Positions 41,373 to 44,842 of a stretch of DNA of 44,842 nucleotides are shown piece after piece. The position numbers were made by a program, and so were the translations under genes. The notes beneath the pieces were generated by a model. The model did no database searches and was not told where the DNA came from. It saw only the letters and a program-made list of their open reading frames with translations. Numbering within the stretch: position 1 is the stretch's first letter; each line of letters opens with the position of its first letter. This DNA comes from Nitrospiraceae bacterium (GTDB taxonomy: Bacteria > Nitrospirota > Thermodesulfovibrionia > UBA6902): positions 1-44,842 of the forward strand of contig QZIL01000032.1 of the NCBI GenBank assembly GCA_003599025.1, read 5' to 3'.

Positions 41373-41987
41373 TCACATGGCATTCAGTTCATCAAGCTTT
41401 TCCTTCATCTTCTTTATTAATCCAGCATATGATTCCTTTGCAATGACTTCATCGTACTGGCTTCTGTAAGTGCTTATGAAACTGACCCCCTCAATTACCA
41501 CATCATAGACCCGCCACTCACCGTCCCTGAGGATGACCCTGTAATCAATCGGTATGTCCACCTTTTTTGTAACAATTGTGGTGCTGACTGTCGCGTATCT
41601 GCCTTCACCCTTAATGACTTCCTTATTGTATATTACCTTCTCATCTGTGTAGGCCTCTATCTTCCCTATATAAGATCCGACAAGTAAATCCGAGAATATA
41701 GCAATAAACTCCCTGGCCTCCTCAGGGGTCCTTGCCTTCCAGTGTCTTGCCAGGGTCCGCATCGACATCTCGCTGAAATCAAAACGGCTTTTAATCAAAG
41801 ACCTTAATTTGCTGCGTCTGTCTTCTTTTTTATCAGGAAGAGATAATGACTTGTCTCTGAGAACTTCAAGAACAGAGTCGACAGTTGTCCTGATTCCCTC
41901 CTTCGGAGAACCAGCTGCAGCATATGCTGATAACAGGGCAATACTGAATATCGTGATGATGATGAATAAAAATAATTTGGTCTTCAT
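41373..41987 (-). CDS. mlaC: MlaC-type phospholipid-binding protein
   Basis: 204 residues with a signal peptide (to about residue 25). The motifs LIKSRFDFSEMSMRTLARHW, FIAIFSDLLVGSYIGKI and DWRVYDVVIEGVS-like sequence (GEWRVYDVVIEGVSFISTYR) are typical of MlaC/Ttg2D (PF05494). MlaC shuttles phospholipids across the periplasm between inner-membrane MlaFED and the outer membrane. It lies 268 nt after mlaD in the same direction, separated by a repeat. Confidence 0.9.
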   Translation of the reverse strand: MKTKLFLFIIITIFSIALLSAYAAAGSPKEGIRTTVDSVLEVLRDKSLSLPDKKEDRRSKLRSLIKSRFDFSEMSMRTLARHWKARTPEEAREFIAIFSDLLVGSYIGKIEAYTDEKVIYNKEVIKGEGRYATVSTTIVTKKVDIPIDYRVILRDGEWRVYDVVIEGVSFISTYRSQYDEVIAKESYAGLIKKMKEKLDELNAM

Positions 41988-42096
41988 GTCCGCCTCTCAT
42001 AAATAAAATATATTGATCGTCCTGGACTATTCCTCACTACTTACTACTTTGCTGCTGACTACTTACTAAGAGCTAACATAACAAAGCCTCACTGTC

Positions 42097-42213
42097 GTCA
42101 TTCCGGACTTGCAAGCCTGCCCCGTACTTGATACGGGGGAATCCAGTATTTTACCGATGTTTCTGGATTCCCGCTGGAGTTTACCCCGGACTCCGATCCG
42201 GGGCGGGAATGAC
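42097..42213. repeat. GTCATTCCGG...CGGGAATGAC repeat between mlaD and mlaC
   Basis: About 117 nt, inverted ends with an inner palindrome (CCCCGTACTTGATACGGGG). Same broad family as the repeats at 34180 and 36964. It could form a strong hairpin in the mla transcript. Confidence 0.68.
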
Positions 42214-42255
42214 AAACAGGGTGGCTTTCAACATGAATGTATCAGTAATTAAACT

Positions 42256-42696
42256 TTATTCCTTTTCAAATATATATTTACTTACCAGTTCCTCCAGCTC
42301 AATCGCTGATTCAGTCTCTATTATCTCTCCATTGGGACTGATATACTCTTCGGAACCGCCTGTCTTGATTTTTACATATTTATCACCGATGATGCCCTGG
42401 GTCCTTATAGAGGCAATAGAGTCTTCCTGAAGCTTTACTCCGGGATTAATCAGCAGCTCTACCATCGCCTCGTAGTTGTCCAGATTGATCTTCGAAACCT
42501 TTCCCACTGTAACGCCTGCCACCTCAACTGCCGCGCCCTCCTTGAGCCCGGACACACTCGAAAATCGCGCAGTAACAGGATACTGAGTGGTCCCGAAGAG
42601 GTTGATGTCCCCCAGTTTGACCGAAAGGTAACCAAGACAGACTAGCCCTGCGATCAGGAAAATCCCCACCCCTGTTTCAATATTTATGTTCTTCAT
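42256..42696 (-). CDS. mlaD: MlaD (MCE-domain) substrate-binding protein
   Basis: About 146 residues. One N-terminal membrane helix (residues 7-27), then an MCE domain (VTARFSSVSGLKEGAAVEVA, GVTVGKVSKINLDN, IRTQGIIGDKYVKI). MlaD forms a hexameric ring beneath the outer membrane. The start at 42696 is preceded by GGAGG 6 nt away, 1 nt after the mlaF stop. A longer frame upstream is unlikely. Confidence 0.92.
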   Translation of the reverse strand: MKNINIETGVGIFLIAGLVCLGYLSVKLGDINLFGTTQYPVTARFSSVSGLKEGAAVEVAGVTVGKVSKINLDNYEAMVELLINPGVKLQEDSIASIRTQGIIGDKYVKIKTGGSEEYISPNGEIIETESAIELEELVSKYIFEKE

Positions 42697-42697
42697 G

Positions 42698-43468
42698 TCA
42701 AACCTCCATTTCGCTTGAGTATAATGGACCCATGGTAGTTTCCACAAATTCTTTTATCACCGGATCATCTGACAGCTGAAACTTTTCAGGGGTCAGACAA
42801 TCCTGAATAGCGCCGTTATGCAGCAATGCCACATAATCAGCGAGCTTGAATATTTTTGGTACGTCGTGACTGACAATAACGGAAGTATAACCCAGCCTGG
42901 CCTGTGTCCTCGAAAACACCCTGTAAATCTCATTGCTCTTGGCCACATCAAGGCCGGTTGTCGGCTCATCAAAAAAGATGATCTTCGGATTAAGCACAAG
43001 GGCACGTGCAAGACCGACCCTCTTTCGCATCCCTCCGCTGAGCTGGGCAGGATACTTGTCATCGCTCCCTTCAATGTCCATTAAGGCAAGTTTTTCGCTG
43101 ACAATCCGGGCGATCTCATCCTCTGATTTTTTTGTTCTCTCCCTGAGGGGGAGAGCCACATTATCATATACAGTCATTGAATCAAAGAGCGCGGCATTCT
43201 GAAACAGTACCCCGAAGTTGGTCCTGATCTCTTTAAGCTCTCTCTTGCTGACTTTGTTTATCTCCTTGCCGTATACGAGCACTTTGCCGCTGTCGGGTTT
43301 GACGAGGCCGAGGATATGCTTGATTATCTGGCTCTTTCCCTGGCCGCTCGCCCCGACAATAAGCGTCGTCTTTCCTTCAACGATAGAGAGGTTAATCCCC
43401 TTCAGGACCTCCTGCCTGCCGTATGATTTCCTGACATCTTCAAGCTGGATAATAATATTTTCATTCAT
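42698..43468 (-). CDS. mlaF: MlaF ABC transporter ATPase
   Basis: 256 residues with Walker A GASGQGKS, signature LSGGMRKRVGLARAL, Walker B IIFFDEPTTGLD and the switch His in VIVSHD. MlaF powers phospholipid movement with MlaE and MlaD. It overlaps mlaE by 4 nt. Confidence 0.94.
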   Translation of the reverse strand: MNENIIIQLEDVRKSYGRQEVLKGINLSIVEGKTTLIVGASGQGKSQIIKHILGLVKPDSGKVLVYGKEINKVSKRELKEIRTNFGVLFQNAALFDSMTVYDNVALPLRERTKKSEDEIARIVSEKLALMDIEGSDDKYPAQLSGGMRKRVGLARALVLNPKIIFFDEPTTGLDVAKSNEIYRVFSRTQARLGYTSVIVSHDVPKIFKLADYVALLHNGAIQDCLTPEKFQLSDDPVIKEFVETTMGPLYSSEMEV

Positions 43469-44253
43469 AGCAGCACCGAGGTCAAAAAGTAATCAAAGAC
43501 GAGTATGCTGACTGACGATAACACCACCGCATCGGTTGTCACCCTGCTGACCCCCTCGGCCCCGTAGCCTCCGTCTCTTGAGAGGTGAACAAAAAAACCC
43601 TTTGAGGAACATATCCATATTATCAGCATGCCGAAACAGAGAGACTTCACAAACCCCATATACACATCACTGAACTCCACGTCCTTGTAGATGCTCGAAA
43701 AATACATTCCCTCGTTAGCCCCGAGCAGGCCGACTCCAATCAGATAGCCCCCGAATATGCCGATCACATCAAAGATCGCGGTAAGGAGCGGAAGGGAAAT
43801 AATACCAGCTATGAATTTCGGGGCCACGATATATTTATGCGGATCAATCGCCATGCATTCCAGAGCATCGATCTGCTCGGAAATCCTCATAACGCCGATC
43901 TCGGCACACATGGCAGACCCTGCCCTTCCGGTTACCATCAGCGCTGCAAGGACAGGACCCAGTTCTCTTATAAGACTGAGGGAAACTGCTGACCCGAGAA
44001 GGCCTTCAGCACCGAATTTGCTTAGTGTATGATAACCCTGCAACCCCAGCACCATCCCTGTAAAAGCGCCCGTAAAAAGTATAACGAATATGGAAAGCGT
44101 ACCGATAATATACGTCTGCTTCAGAACAGGGAAAATCTTATAGGGAGGCTTTACAATACTCACCGCCGAATGAAACAGGAATATCCCCATCCTGCCGGCT
44201 TCATTAATATAATCCAGGGCATAAGTGCCAAGCTTTTCAAAATATTTCAGCAT
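43465..44253 (-). CDS. mlaE: MlaE ABC permease
   Basis: 262 residues with about five helices and the permease motif ELGPVLAALMVTGRAGSAMCAEIGVM, then EQIDALECMAIDPHKYIVAP. It is the membrane subunit of the MlaFED lipid transporter and the first gene of the operon here. No mlaB (STAS) gene is seen next to it. Confidence 0.93.
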   Translation of the reverse strand: MLKYFEKLGTYALDYINEAGRMGIFLFHSAVSIVKPPYKIFPVLKQTYIIGTLSIFVILFTGAFTGMVLGLQGYHTLSKFGAEGLLGSAVSLSLIRELGPVLAALMVTGRAGSAMCAEIGVMRISEQIDALECMAIDPHKYIVAPKFIAGIISLPLLTAIFDVIGIFGGYLIGVGLLGANEGMYFSSIYKDVEFSDVYMGFVKSLCFGMLIIWICSSKGFFVHLSRDGGYGAEGVSRVTTDAVVLSSVSILVFDYFLTSVLL

Positions 44254-44372
44254 ATATAATTCACACTCAATAATTACAGCTTTTCTATTATATTGATTTT
44301 TACTATTTTACTCTAATTTTAATTCGGTTCTGATGATGTGAATTGCTTGAAGTTACTGATTAACAACAAGGA

Positions 44373-44582
44373 TCATCTAAGGATGACCACGTCATGCGCT
44401 GTCGGCCCTTCACCGTCTTCAAGCACAGTAAATTCTACGGCAGCGCCTTCTCTCAATGGACCGGCCCCCTGACCGCTGCGCACAGCGCTGTGATTAACAT
44501 ACACGTCCTCCCCCTTTTTACGTGCAATGTAACCACTGCCTTCAGAACTGTCGTACCATTTAACTATTCCTACTTCACGCAT
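44373..44582 (-). CDS. Cold-shock-domain protein
   Basis: 69 residues with the single-strand-binding fold: VGIVKWYDSSEGSGYIARKK, DVYVNHSAV, EGAAVEFTVLEDGEGPTAHDV. The usual RNP1 GFGFI is replaced by SGYIA, and RNP2 VFVH by VYVN. It may act as an RNA chaperone with altered specificity. ATG 44582 is chosen over an in-frame ATG two codons upstream by family alignment; no strong ribosome site separates them. Confidence 0.82.
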   Translation of the reverse strand: MREVGIVKWYDSSEGSGYIARKKGEDVYVNHSAVRSGQGAGPLREGAAVEFTVLEDGEGPTAHDVVILR

Positions 44583-44792
44583 TACCATACCTGATCAACA
44601 AGCTGTAATCCCGTTTCAGACACCCAGTGACCCACTGCGCCTGAAATCGATAGATTAATATTCGGCAGCATGGGCTGATTCCTTTAAAACTATTCATGTC
44701 ATCAAAGGACTTCGTGGCATGATTTTCCCACGGTTTTTGCGGTATTGGTAGCGTAAAATCTTATGTGTAAATTCTTGAGGTAAAAAAATAAA

Positions 44793-44842
44793 GGGTGTAT
44801 TCTCCATTGTTCTGTGCAGGAACAAGAAAGGAGAATACACCC
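44793..44842. repeat. Perfect inverted repeat at the window end
   Basis: GGGTGTATTCTCC and GGAGAATACACCC (13 of 13) enclose a second inverted pair TTGTTC/GAACAA. The repeat ends exactly at the last base. It may be a transposon end, a hairpin, or an assembly fold-back. Confidence 0.6.

Noticed and set aside
1-44842. tRNA, rRNA or complete insertion sequence
   Set aside because: No cloverleaf, rRNA-like stretch or transposase-like frame was recognised by eye; a tRNAscan or Rfam search would decide.

Overview
The window comes from a Gram-negative bacterium: it encodes type VI secretion (T6SS) parts, lipoproteins and an Mla outer-membrane lipid-trafficking operon. It is probably from Nitrospirota or a deltaproteobacterial lineage. 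I base that on the mixed gene style (TIGR02270-type HEAT protein, DUF2169/DUF4150 T6SS cargo genes, a probable selenoprotein, a compact cbb3 oxidase with fused CcoO/CcoP, many short palindromic intergenic repeats). No rRNA or marker gene is present, so the assignment stays uncertain. I see no tRNA, rRNA, CRISPR array or complete insertion sequence.

Layout: (1) 1-2251, + strand: the 3' part of the T6SS unfoldase gene tssH/clpV and a small HExxH protein, the end of a T6SS cluster that begins left of the window. (2) 12529-2280, - strand: an oxygen-respiration locus. It reads Rrf2 regulator, ccoN, a fused ccoO/ccoP, a stand-alone CcoP N-terminal domain, a probable selenocysteine peroxiredoxin, two tiny membrane proteins (one CcoQ-like), ccoG, ccoH, a YtkA-like protein, a TauE/DsbD-like membrane protein, ccoI, ccoS and a PLD-like membrane protein. 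(3) 12712-15970, + strand: an unknown protein, two membrane proteins (one ferric-reductase-like), a YceI protein and a GNAT acetyltransferase. (4) 15986-29655: T6SS structure and cargo. It holds a TssB-TssC fusion, a methyltransferase (- strand), VgrG, a DUF6484 protein, DUF2169, a ketosynthase-like protein without catalytic residues, a DUF4150-GHH2 nuclease effector with a probable immunity partner, a nucleotidyltransferase two-gene module, a TIGR02270 protein and a DUF922 metalloprotease. (5) 29795-41192: a Ser/Thr phosphorylation and envelope module. It holds an OmpA-like lipoprotein, two PEGA-domain kinases, an FHA-GAF-histidine-kinase-like protein, a two-FHA protein, a PP2C phosphatase, a trypsin-like protease and two CsgG-like proteins. 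(6) 44253-41373, - strand: mlaE, mlaF, mlaD, mlaC, followed further right by a cold-shock-domain gene.

How the parts may work together: VgrG, DUF6484, DUF2169, the KS-like protein and DUF4150-GHH2 form an ordered cargo-loading cassette. The kinase/phosphatase/FHA set resembles the threonine-phosphorylation switch that controls T6SS firing in other bacteria. The cbb3 locus is a self-contained respiratory unit with its own assembly factors, a regulator that probably controls itself, and a peroxide-detoxifying enzyme inside the gene run.

The strongest unusual signals are: the in-frame UGA at the peroxidatic position of the peroxiredoxin, followed by a nested hairpin; palindromic repeats read in frame inside two T6SS genes; a TssB-TssC fusion that stops before the usual TssC C-terminal domain; a dead ketosynthase in the cargo cassette; and a duplicated 5' end of the TIGR02270 gene bordering a nucleotidyltransferase module.
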